From positions 4,420 through 68,419 of the forward strand of contig SZWC01007284.1 in the NCBI GenBank assembly GCA_023375785.1: DNA of 64,000 nucleotides. Direction: 5' to 3'. Below, one piece after another: positions 45,091 through 55,030 of this stretch (its first letter is position 1; each line of letters starts with the position of its first letter). Source of the stretch: Penium margaritaceum. Its lineage: Eukaryota > Streptophyta > Zygnematophyceae > Desmidiales > Peniaceae. Made by a program: the position numbers and the translations under genes. The notes under the pieces are model-generated. The model saw only the letters and a list, made by a program, of their open reading frames with translations. It searched no databases and was not told where the DNA came from.

Positions 45091-45669
45091 TTTTAATTCT
45101 CTGTTGTATTTACATCCCTCTGTTGTGGGCATGAGTGTGCAGGGCATGCTGACACAGAGCGGAGGCGACGCACAGTGAGCGCATGCGCCACCAGTGGGCT
45201 GGCGATATCTACCCTACGGTTCCACCCACGTGCTCGTCTCCCTCTCAGCAGCATGGCCCTAGCGAGGCCTGGTAGCCAAAAAGTGTGCCCCTTGATTTCC
45301 TAGATATTTCCTCTGTATTTGCTTGAACCACCTTGTGTTTGGTGGCTAGCACACCTAGATTAGTCTGACATGAAAGTTGTGTGTAGGAAAATGACCTAGT
45401 AGAGGCCCAAACTGGAAAACAATGGCGGATAAGGCTTGAAAAGTTTGAGGGGCATTCGCCCTCGAGGTTGGGAATGCACAGGCAAGCTGCGCTTGCTGGC
45501 CGCCGGTTGAGCTCGCTTAACGAGTCTCACTCGTAGGAAGTCTTCTCTGTCATCATGCTAGGTCGCGTGGGTAGAGCCATGGCCGTCCGCCTTTACCCAA
45601 CTCTAACTTAGCCATTTCTCATTAAAATTGGACGATACCAGTTGCATTTGAATCGTGATCCACATCTCA
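45091..45669 (+). mobile_element. 3' LTR of copia F
   Basis: Aligns with 39459-40031. The terminal TG has become TT. A small insertion around 45420 accounts for most of the six-base length difference. Confidence 0.9.
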
Positions 45670-45927
45670 CAAGAGGAAAATACCGGCTCCATCTCGTTGA
45701 CCAACAATCTCACACACAACAAGAGGATGAACCACATCGACGTGCATTTTCACTATGCATTCGACATGGTTGAAAAGGGGCAGGTGGTGCTGCAGCACTC
45801 CAGCACGCACAGCATGCAAGCAGATTGCTTGACCAAAGCGCAACCCGCAGACGGGCACGCCATGGGCGTGGCCGGGCTTGGGATGGCCAGCTGTGATGGG
45901 CTGGAGGGCGCATCGGAAGATGAGTGA
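45670..45927 (+). pseudogene. copia E RNase H C-terminus, resumed after copia F
   Basis: NTGSISLTNNLTHNKRMNHIDV, HFHYAFDMVEKGQVVL and ADCLTKAQPADGH complete the RNase H domain broken at 39458, ending in TGA. The first five bases are the right target-site duplication of F. Confidence 0.88.
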
Positions 45928-45959
45928 GAGCAAGCAGGAGCAGTGGGCATGGAAGGTGC

Positions 45960-45970
45960 AAGGGGGAGAA
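45960..45970 (+). other. polypurine tract of copia E
   Basis: AAGGGGGAGAA directly before the LTR start TGTTGAAAAG. Confidence 0.8.
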
Positions 45971-46866
45971 TGTTGAAAAGTTTCCCCTCTGCATGCCCAA
46001 GTGCGCCACCGGGAGGCGTCGCCGAGCCTTCAGAGAGATGAAAATACTTGCAATTGCATGTTGGTGCTCCAAATCCAATTCGGATGATTTCTCTTGAAAT
46101 TTAATGAGTTGCTGAATCCGGTGGAAGTTGTTTCACCAGAAGCGGACAAGTAACAAGGGAGATATGAGCTTCTAAAGTTGGGGTGTGCGCGGTGGCTCTG
46201 AGAGTCGGCCGCGACTCGATTGCTGTTGGAAAATCTACTGGAACGAGTAATAGAAGTACGCCTGATGATTTAGTCCCGGAAGACTGTCGAGGCGTCCGGT
46301 GGATAAGATTCACTGGAACCAATATTGCAGGTTGTTACTGAGGGACTTCGCCAAAATCCTGGCTCGGACTGGGTCAAAATTCTGACTGCAGGTCCGCGGA
46401 CAGGTTTCAAACCCTGTCACACCACATTATCAAACTCAACACAGAAGTGACTCAGGTGTGTCAAAACAGTGAAAGGGACCCCTCCATCACATGCAAAGGG
46501 ATCAGAGCCTTGGGAAGGGTGCTTCGCACCCTCCCTGAGGGTGCGAAGGGTGCGAAGCACCCTTCTAGAAGTTATGCTTGCGCTTTGGCAAGCATAACCT
46601 GGGCTACATTTGGCTGAATTGTGCATGGTTTGGTGCGCTGGAGAGCTCACGACTAGCCCAATAAATGTTCAGATTATGTCCATGTTAAAAAATAAAAAAA
46701 ATAATGCCATTTTTTCCTTTGCAAAACTGAAATTCTCTCAATCCCTGCTCACATAGCGTTAGGCCACCAGAAAGCTCACCCTCAGTCTCAAATTCGCCCA
46801 AAAGGAAGAAGTGAACCAAAACAAATGGTCACATAGTTGCGAGTGCCACCACACAGTTTCCCTCCA
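45971..46866 (+). mobile_element. shared LTR between copia E and copia G (LTR3)
   Basis: Aligns with LTR2 and is preceded by E's polypurine tract, but it is followed by a leader and gag rather than host DNA. It therefore acts as E's 3' LTR and G's 5' LTR. A 17-bp-arm hairpin at 46515-46564 replaces sequence present in the other copies. Confidence 0.8.
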
Positions 46867-46991
46867 AAGGGCTATGGGCCCACAGTTTTGACCATCTCCA
46901 AGATGTTCATGCCTTTTATAACGCACGGGGCTGTCAGTTTTGACAACATTGCTGTGAATTCTGTGAACCTGTGGGAGTAGAAACTGCACAA

Positions 46992-47795
46992 ATGGCGTAG
47001 AAGGAAACACAGTCCATCCATAAGTATGCGAGCGGCCCAGGATTTGGGTTATGGAGGTGGCAGTTTGAGCTGCACCTCGCGTATAATGAGTTGCTTCAGG
47101 TCATTTTAGGAAAGAAGATGCTCGTCGAGGCGATGGGTAAGGACGAGGAGAAGCATGCCTTCACAAAGAAGAACATGGAGGCGCTCATGCTCCTGGTTTT
47201 AGGGACAACTGAATTACAAGGTTGCACGCTGGCAGCCGAAGCTGGGCAAAAACTCTGTACCATCAACCAATCCAAGTCGCTCGGGAACAAAAACGTTGTG
47301 ATGAAGCGGCTCCTCACTGTGAGATTCAATGAGGGAGATGATTTCATCTCCTCCATGCCGCAGATTGATTCACTCGCCTTGCAGTGCAATGATGTGGGAT
47401 TGAATATCGAGTCACAGTTGTAGGCGATGGCCCTCCTCATGACCCTACCTGACAGTTGGAGACCACTCATTAGTGTACAGAGAGAATGGCCAGAGGACAA
47501 GCTCACCTATGGCTCGGTCGGAGAGTACATCTGCAAAGAGGTGCATCGACGGAGCTACAGAGAAGCCTCATCCTCCTCATCGGCCCTCGTCACCAAAACA
47601 TATGGTAGTGAAATTGGGGGTAGAGGAGGTGGCAGAAAAGGCGGCAGCAAGAAGGACACCAAGAAAGGTGCATGTTGCAACCACGGCAAGGAGGTAAACT
47701 GGGCCCGAGAGTGCTCGGACGAGGGGAAGGCAGGCGGCAAGAACACCAAAGGCAAGTTGCTCCTCAATAGCAACAAGAATTACTTCCTTAGGAAG
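46992..47795 (+). pseudogene. copia G gag
   Basis: ATG at 46992, but the third codon is TAG (GAG in E). 47091-47423 is open to a TAG where E has CAG; then 47427-47873 continues through MALLMTLPDSWRPLISV. The zinc knuckle is degenerate (CCNHGKEVNWAREC): only the last Cys and its spacing are normal. Confidence 0.85.
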
Positions 47796-48200
47796 GGCAG
47801 TAGGCGGTGCCTTGATTCCGGGGCCGAGGAGCACACCCAGGTCGAGAAGGTGGGATTCATCAACTACAAGTAGTCCTCAAAGTCACTGGTGGTTCAAACG
47901 ACAAAATTGAGCCTGCGGCCGGCCAAGGTGATGTAGAGGTGGAGATTGTGGTATGTTAAAAGAAGGAGCTGCGTGTACTTTGTGACGTGTAACACATCCC
48001 CGGCCTGGCTGAAAACTTGAGTGTCAATCGCTCGATGGATAAAGGGTATGAATTTCTCTTGCGTAAGAAAGATACACTGGTGCGCAATGACAGTGGTGGC
48101 AAGGTCGTGCTGAAGGCAAAGCGCGAGGGTGGTCTCTACATCGTGGAGACCAAGGTGATCCCCAGGGCATTGGATACAGCAGACTAGCAGGAGCGCATTG
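47796..48200 (+). pseudogene. copia G protease
   Basis: RCLDSGAEEHTQVEKVGF with the DSGA site intact, then a stop at 47871 and frameshifts. Pieces parallel to E's KELHVLRDV and LSVSRL segments are visible as RVLCDV and LSVNRS. Confidence 0.8.
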
Positions 48201-48900
48201 TCAACATGGCCAAAGGAGGAAGCGCTGATCTGGAGCTCTGGCATTGGCAGTTTGGATATTTGGTGCCCACAATCATTCAGGAGATGGCGAAGTGCAAAAT
48301 GGTGCGTGGCCACGTCATCGACGGTGCTACAAACGCAAAAACAGATGTAGCGGTACACAAAAGCCGCAAACTTTGCATTTTGGGCAAGGCGCGGCACAAG
48401 CCATTCAAAGAAAACGTGGCTTGTGCACAAGACTTGCGGAGCAGGCAAACCAAACATCTTTAAAAGTGGCGCGGACCATGATTGTGGATGCAGGGTTGCC
48501 GCGAGGTTTCTAGGCGGAGGCCCTGCGTAGAGCGAGATACACCATCAACCTCACCCCAAAAGCGGTACTGAAGGGCAAGGGCAGAAAGAAGACGTCGCAG
48601 GAGGTTTGGAGCACAAGCCAAACGTGGCACACATGAAGGTGTTCGGGTGCAAGGTGCATGCAATGGTACAAGTGGCGTGACAACGCAATAGCAAGCTTGA
48701 ACTGTGGGTGAAGCCGTGCTTGTTCCTTGGTTACGAGAGTGTGTAAAAGTCGTATCGGCTCTGGGATCAGCACATGCAAGAGATCATCCACAACCATGAC
48801 ATTGAGTTGAATGAGCAGCAGAGCTTCAGCGATAGCAGCGATTTGAGCGTCGTGAACTCTCCAAAAGAGGGGGGGGTGTTTCCGGCTCCTTGACTATGCG
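48201..48900 (+). pseudogene. copia G GAG-pre-integrase and truncated integrase
   Basis: MAKGGSADLELWHWQFGYLVP is the pre-integrase start. Soon afterwards the sequence jumps to VARTMIVDAGLPRGF and HMKVFGCKVHAMVQV, the integrase C-terminal part. The catalytic core (both Asp and the Glu) is deleted. Confidence 0.78.
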
Positions 48901-49329
48901 AAGGAGCTAGCGGACACATAGGTTGAGGATGCGACGTCCGAACGCGGCAGTGCAACAGGTGCAGTCGCAAACGCGGATGAATAGGAAGATGATCCAGCTG
49001 GGCTGGACATCTGTCGGAAACATCCGTCGGAGGAGGCACTACGGGAGCCGAAGCGCGCACTCTCAGCACAGTTCACATCGGGCGTCAGAGGAAAATCCTC
49101 TGGATGCAAAGTCCGTTTGGTTGATATTTTATTGGAGCAGAAGAGATCCTTGGGGAGTCTTCCGGTCAATGTTTGACCAGAGCCAACGGAGTCAAAAGGA
49201 TCGCAGAAGAGTGAAAAGGTGCAACAAAAACTGTTGCACTGTAGTGGGAGGCAGCGGAGAGCGGAGAACCGCTTCAACACAGACACCGGCCGATGGATTG
49301 GCATGACACGGTGCATGCTAGATGCATCA

Positions 49330-50633
49330 ACCGAGCCAACGTCCATACAAGAGGCACTTGTATGGTCCGAGGGGAGTAGTAAAATGCCACCATGAGGTCG
49401 GAGTTGGAGTCTATTGCTGAAAATGACACATGGGAGTTGGTTGACAGGCCAAAAGATGCCAAAGTATTCAGTTCAAATTGAGTCTTCAAGACCAAGTACA
49501 CAAAATAAGGTGTGGTAGACAAGTACATGGTGCAGCTCGTGGCGAAGGGGTACACACAATGTAAGGGCGAGCACTACAATCAGACATTCGTCCCTGTCAC
49601 CAAGTTAACAAGCATGTGGACAATTCGTGCAGTGGTAGCCGCGAAGAACAAGGAGCTCTACCAGATGGAGGTTAAAATGGCCTTCCTTAACGCATCATCC
49701 ATGAAGAAATATACATGGAGGTGTCGGAGGGGGTGGAGGCACCGGAGGACAAGGTGTGCAAGCTGTAGAAGTCCTTGTATGGGCTAAAGCAATCACCCTG
49801 ATGCTGGTACCTATAGATGGACAGCTTCATGGCACGACTCGGCTTCAAGCGCTGTGAGGCAGATCACAGTGTGTATGTGCGGTGCAACAAGAAGGTCCAT
49901 AAGATCGTTGTACTCTATGTGGACGATCTGATCTTGTGCTCCTCAGACCTGCCAAGCCCACAGCAGCTGAAAGAGCAGTTGAGCAACAGGTTCCAGATGT
50001 CGGACGTGGGTGATCTGGAGTTTCACCTTGGGGTGAGAATCACGCAAAACCAGAAGACTTGCAAACTTGAGCTGGGGCAGGCCAAATACGTGGCCGAGGT
50101 GCTGAAGCGGTACGACATGGAGGACTGCAAACCAGTCGGCAAACCTGCATTTACCACCAGTGAACTGAGTGCGACAATGGTGCCGCAAACAGAAGAAGAC
50201 CGGGAGGACATTGCAGGGGTGCCCTACCAATCCGTGGTGGACAACCTCATGTACGCCATGGTGGCGACTCCACCAGACCTGGCCTACGCCGTGGGGCAAG
50301 TGAGCAGGTATGTGGCTGATCTAGGGCTAATACACTGGAAGGCTGTCAGGTGCATCCTCTAGTACCTGCAATGCGGCATGCACGCCTGAGGTTTGACGAC
50401 AAGGGATGGTTTGACCCTTTGTGTCTGGTCTGTTATACGGATATAGACTATGCTGTCGACGTGGACAAGCGGACGTGGACAAGCTTAGCGGACAGCTACG
50501 TGTTCTTCCTTCCTGTTGCGGCAGTCTTGTGGTGCATCAGGAAGCAGGACTTTGTTGCCAACTCCATAGTGGAAGCAGAGTACATTGTGTTGGCTGAGAC
50601 GGTCAAGGAGGCAGTGTGACTCTGCAGGTTGCT
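49330..50633 (+). pseudogene. copia G reverse transcriptase and RNase H, first part
   Basis: RVT_2 in several frames: LVAKGYTQCKGEHYNQTF and VVLYVDDLILCSSD with YVDD intact at 49916-49927. An open stretch 49817-50362 carries SNRFQMSDVGDLEFHLGV and PYQSVVDNLMYAMV. RNase H then continues as RKQDFVANSIVEAEYIVL. A TAG at 49814 stands where E has CAG. It stops at the solo LTR inserted at 50639. Confidence 0.88.
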
Positions 50634-50638
50634 GAAGG
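50634..50638 (+). other. left target-site duplication of the solo LTR
   Basis: GAAGG, repeated exactly at 51743-51747. Confidence 0.85.
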
Positions 50639-51742
50639 TGTTGGAAACAAAGTTCAATGTCAACAAGACAAAGGAAGTGAATCGGCATGCCAGAAGAATA
50701 CAAATCTACCCCTTGCATGCCTCTTCCTGCCACAACCAGAAAAATACCGAGAAAGGACTGCCAAAGGGCAGATCACCTCCGCGCGGAAGCCAACACAACG
50801 GTCCTGGCGGAACAATAACCGCTGCCCAACATTCAACGGTCGGCGATTGATCCCGCCGACTAGTGGTGGCGCAAAGCCCCGCACGACAACGGAACCGCGG
50901 TCCGGTGTACGCATCACGACAACACGCCAAGAACCAGTACCGGCACCAAGCGAAGCTCCCGTTACCCGGCGTGCTCCAACAGCAACAGAAGCAGCAGAAG
51001 CAGCCCATGAACGGTTGCTCGTGTTGCACTATCCACCTTAGTACTTGTTAGGCTAGTATAACTAGTATTGTATGTGCTTGTACACCTTGCAGTTATTCTA
51101 TCTATCAATCAGTTCTATTTGCCCGCCTTCACAGCTGCGGCCTTTGCATCGTCTTCATTTGCCCGCCTTCCCGGCTGCGGCCTCTGCTCGTTCATATCCT
51201 CGCCCGCCATCCCTGGCTGCGGCAATCTCAGCTCGTGCCCGTCCTCAAAAGCACTGCACCCACGCTTTCTCAGTTCCAGATTCCTCACTTGGTAGCCCGC
51301 ACCTCGGCGCTGCGGCTCATCGCCCACGCCTCGGGTGCTGCGGCATTGCTCCCTGTCGTGCCCGCACCAGTAGTGCTGCACCCACGCCTTCACAACAAGC
51401 TCACTCGGCCCTTTGGACATCCGCTCTGCAGTCGTTCCCCGCATCTCGGCGTACGCTCCTTCAATGCAGTTCTGATCTTCTGTTGGCCCGTGCCTCAGCG
51501 CTGCGGCTGTTCAGCCCGCGCCTCGGCACTGCCCCCACGAGCCTACACTCACTGAACATCATTGCTATTACCTGTCATCAAATGCTCCAATGATTGTACA
51601 TGTGCACCATACCAGCTCACTGTTCCTATGACATGCATCCTTGCTGTTCGCTCCCCGAAACCACATGGAAGCTTCGTCTCACCTCAGCACTTCTGTCCTG
51701 CCGCTCCTAAACACGATTCCTGCCTCCCACAGTTTTCTGACA
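50639..51742 (+). mobile_element. solo LTR (1104 bp) inserted in copia G RNase H
   Basis: Starts TGTTGGAA and ends TTCTGACA (imperfect terminal inverted repeat TGTYRGAA). It is flanked by the perfect 5-bp duplication GAAGG, and copia G's RNase H resumes on both sides. No coding sequence or primer-binding site inside. The region around 51040-51115 is AT-rich and promoter-like. Confidence 0.88.
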
Positions 51743-51747
51743 GAAGG

Positions 51748-52037
51748 GGCTGGGCATGCCACAACAGGAGCCTACGATGGAGCAAGAGGACAACTCTGGT
51801 TTTGTCTCTTTTACCAGTAATCCCACACAGCATAGGAGGACGAAGCATATTGATGTGCGTTATCACTATGCATGAGACATGGTTGAAAAGGCACAGGTGG
51901 TGCAGCACTACAGCATGCACATCATGCTTTCGGATTGCTTGACCAAAGCGTAGCCTGTGGACCGGCACCCGATGAGCGTGGCCGGGCTTGGAATGACCGG
52001 CTATGATGGAATGGAGGGCACAGCAAACGACGAGTGA
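51748..52037 (+). pseudogene. copia G RNase H C-terminus, resumed after the solo LTR
   Basis: Parallels E's 45670-45927: TKHIDVRYHYA, then a stop, DMVEKAQVV, SDCLTKA, then a stop, ending in TGA at 52035. Both internal stops are point changes relative to E. Confidence 0.85.
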
Positions 52038-52069
52038 GAGAAAGCAGGTACAGCGGGCATGGAAGGTGC

Positions 52070-52080
52070 AAGGGAGAGAA
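52070..52080 (+). other. polypurine tract of copia G
   Basis: AAGGGAGAGAA directly before TGTTGAAAAT. Confidence 0.8.
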
Positions 52081-52860
52081 TGTTGAAAATTTGCCCCTCC
52101 GCATGCCTAAGTACAATGCTGGGAGGCACCATCGAGCCGCCAGAGGGAGGAAAATCCTCGCAGTTGGATCTTGCAGCTTGATGGTTGCTCCAAAACCAAA
52201 ATGGATGATCACTTCTGAAAGTTAACGAGATGCTTAATCCGATGAAAGTTGTTTCACCAAAATCGGACAAGTTATGAGGGAGATATGAGCTTGCAAAGTT
52301 GGGATGTGCGCAGTGGCTTGGGAAGGAGTAAAGGCTTTTGAGCCAGGTTGACTAGCAAAACCTAATCGAGGAATTTTATATCTTGATGAAGTAAATCTGT
52401 TAGATGATCATGTGTTGGCCGGAACTCAACTACCATTGGAAAATCCACCGGAACGATTAACAAAAGTACATCTGGTGATGTAGTCCCAAAAGACTGCCGA
52501 AGCATCCGGGGGATAATATCCACCGGAACTAGTATTGCAGGTTGATATTGAGGGACTTCAACAAAATCCTGGCTCAGACTCCAAAACTCATTAATACAAT
52601 TTGTTACTCAGGAACGTGGTCAAAATTCTAACTACAGGTCCACGGGTAGGTTTCAAACCCTGTCAAATCCCATCATAAAAATGAACAAAAAAATGACGGA
52701 GGTTCGTCAAAACAGTGCAAGATACCCCTCTATCAGGTGCAAAGGGATATGCGCCTCGGGAAGGGCACTTCGCACGTGAAGGAAGGCGCCACGACGAGTG
52801 TGCACCATGGAGGCGTTAAGCATTTCTATTGTGGGTGAGACCTGCACTTTGGCAAGCAGA
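52081..52860 (+). mobile_element. 3' LTR of copia G, truncated (LTR4)
   Basis: Aligns with LTR2 and LTR3 up to GGCAAGCAGA at 52860, where homology stops. About 90 bp at roughly 52324-52415 have no counterpart in the other LTRs and look like a small insertion. Confidence 0.78.
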
Positions 52861-52934
52861 TGATCCTACGGACCCTAAAAATGACTCGGATGGGGAGGGG
52901 ATGAAATGTATGGGTACAGAAGGGGCATTGTGAG

Positions 52935-53420
52935 ACTCAAATAGATCATTTTTACTGGTGGTGCATGGGAGACAGAGGCCAGAGAGACTCTAGATGTAGA
53001 TGTAGGAACTCTGAGAGTGGTGGTCGAGACAGACACGTCCTCCCCAAGCCAACAAAGTCAGGAAAGGAAGGGGGAAGGGGCCATGCAAGACAAGTCATGT
53101 TGAAACATGTCCTCAAAGAACAGAGCATCGTGGGAATCAATGAAGCCTGATTCATCAGCGAACCAGAAATGCCACACCTTGGACATGGTAAGGACGCTGA
53201 GGTAAGTACAAAGTCAGCTGTGAGGGGTGATTTTTCTGTAGAAGCGATCATCAGGCAGCTAGACGGTGATGACAGAGCCTCAGAAGCAAGCAAGATGGAG
53301 GGCTACCTAATGAAGAAACCAGCTTTCAAAGAGAGTGACATGGTGCGGGAAGGGACTATGAGGGACACAGTTCCACACCCACATCATGTGAGAGATTTCC
53401 TCAAACAATAATAGGAGAGA
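52935..53420 (-). pseudogene. copia H integrase C-terminal fragment
   Basis: In broken frames the minus strand reads MWVWNCVPHSPFPHHVTLFESWF, then WHFWFADESGFIDSHDALFFEDM, the pattern between the integrase core and RT in copia. It compares well with the equivalent part of F (VTWVWNCVP and SFFEHM). Stops and frameshifts throughout. Confidence 0.65.
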
Positions 53421-54523
53421 CAGGCCAGACACAGAGGCAAGGGTGTGTACAATGTCGGCAAGGGTGCAATTCCATCATTTAGATACTCTGTTCTGCTGAT
53501 GAGGCTGATGAAGGCGGAGGATGGAAGCTGAAGACTAGGAGAAGCTGCTGATGAAGAGAGAAGGAGAATGGCTACTACGGAGCAGGCGGTCAAAGGAGAT
53601 GGGGAGGAGGAGGCAGAGACGGCGGATGTTAACGAAGCATGGAGCTTCCCTGAAGTCACGAGAGTGATGGCTTGTGCCCCAGTTGGATTGAGACCAAAGA
53701 GCAGGAAGACAGGTTGTGTACGATGTCCGGACATGTCGTTTTTCTGCTGCTTCAAACAAGAGGAGGTGGCATGAGAAGGCGACTCGAGGGAATGTCAAAA
53801 AATAAAGAAGGCGAGGATGGAGATTTGAGATGATGATGCAGAGAAGATTAGATGAAGATGGCAGGTGCTGATGATGATGTAGATGAAGCAGATGAGGAAT
53901 GAAGGGACTGTTGCTGCGATTCGAGGAGGAGCAGATAGAAGACGCTGTGGAAGGCGGATGCAGCAACCAGGAAGTGACCGTGCCACGCGGTCAGTGAAGT
54001 CGTTTGGAGTAATAGCAAAGGAAGTAGGCAGGTGGAATCTACATAGAAGCAGTTAGCCGAAAGTGATGCAGGTGAAAGGAGAAGAAGAGGAGAACCGGCG
54101 GGAATCTTTTGACGAACATGGTGGCAGAGGGGGGCTCAAGAGCTGCTTTGGGCTGTTGGTGGTGGAGACCTACCAGACGCCACCACGGGCGTGTCATTGG
54201 ACGCAGGGCTTTGTCACAGCAATGACAGCCGCCGAGGCTTGAGAAACTGTTGATACGATGCCGCTGACATCAGCTATAGACAAGGAGGAGGAGGCACAGG
54301 TGAGCGGATGCTTTGAGAATCAGAGAGCGTGAGTCGCCACGTTTGGACAAATGGGTGCAGGGAGACTAGATACAGTGGAGGAGATACAAAAGAGTAAGCT
54401 AGGATGACGTAGGTGGCAGTAATGGTGGCAGAGGATGATACAGGAGGTGCGGATAGCAGAGCGTGGCATTTTTAGTGACAAAGTGATGACTTGGTCAGGA
54501 GGAACCAGGCGATGTTGCCTGAA

Positions 54524-54535
54524 GCTCTGATACCA
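54524..54535 (-). other. primer-binding site of copia H
   Basis: Reverse complement of TGGTATCAGAGC, a 12-base exact match to the initiator-Met tRNA complement, abutting the LTR edge at 54536. Confidence 0.8.
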
Positions 54536-55010
54536 TGTCAGAAGATTGGAATGAGCAGAGCAAGTGATGGCAGAAGCCAGCAAAAGCAATGCGACACGAG
54601 GAAGCACGGAAGAGTGATGAAAGAGGTGAGCAGCTGTCAGACAATGCAAGAAGTTAGGCGGAAAGGATGATGTACAGATTATGGGAGCTGAAGTGGAGCG
54701 CTGAGGTAGACACGAGTCCGAGGAGAGAATGATGGAGGTGGAAGCCCAGAGTTGATGTGGTGAAGATGGTTGAGCGGAGGAGCGAGAGTGGCTGAGCAAA
54801 GAGGCACGAGAGCAAGAGCTCAGAGTGGATGGAGTGGAAGAAATGAGCGATCAGCAAGCAGAGCAAAGACATGGAGATGAAGCCACAGAACCAAAGGCGA
54901 ACAGGATGGAAAGACTGTTCTAGGTTAAACTTGGGAGGGAATGAACATTCTCCATGTATACAACAGAACAGGACAAAAACAGGGACAATTGCTTCTACGC
55001 TAGTCGGACA
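54536..55010 (-). mobile_element. probable 5' LTR of copia H
   Basis: The plus-strand left edge TGTCAGAAGATTGG means the minus-strand LTR ends in TTCTGACA, the same terminus as the solo LTR at 51742. The bodies do not look alike. The far end is not determined. Confidence 0.5.
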
Positions 55011-55030
55011 CAAGTGACCCAACGTCACTT

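Larger units (their letters stand above)
39459..45669 (+). mobile_element. copia F: complete two-LTR retrotransposon nested in copia E
   Basis: 6211 bp with LTRs of 573 and 579 bp, a primer-binding site, gag, protease, integrase, RT, RNase H and polypurine tract in copia order. Host element E resumes in RNase H directly after it. Almost all premature stops are explained by C-to-T change of CAG, CAA or CGA codons; frameshifts occur in the integrase C-terminus and RNase H. Confidence 0.9.
34967..46866 (+). mobile_element. copia E, interrupted by nested copia F
   Basis: LTR, gag, protease, integrase, RT and RNase H to 39458, then the 6.2-kb element F, then the last part of RNase H (45670-45927), polypurine tract and LTR at 45971. 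With F removed E is about 5.7 kb. Its 3' LTR also serves as the 5' LTR of copia G. Confidence 0.82.
45971..52860 (+). mobile_element. copia G, second unit of the tandem array, with a solo-LTR insertion
   Basis: Same family as E: LTR3, gag, protease, integrase remnant, RT, RNase H, polypurine tract, LTR4 (truncated). A 1104-bp solo LTR splits its RNase H. Without it G is about 5.8 kb. Confidence 0.82.
52870..55030 (-). mobile_element. copia H: minus-strand remnant with LTR, primer site and integrase piece
   Basis: A 12-base perfect primer-binding site (54524-54535) adjoins an LTR to its right, and an integrase C-terminal fragment lies at 52935-53420 on the same strand. The 1.1 kb between them holds no recognisable gag or protease. 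The left end stops at the truncated LTR4. The right limit of the LTR is a guess. Confidence 0.5.
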
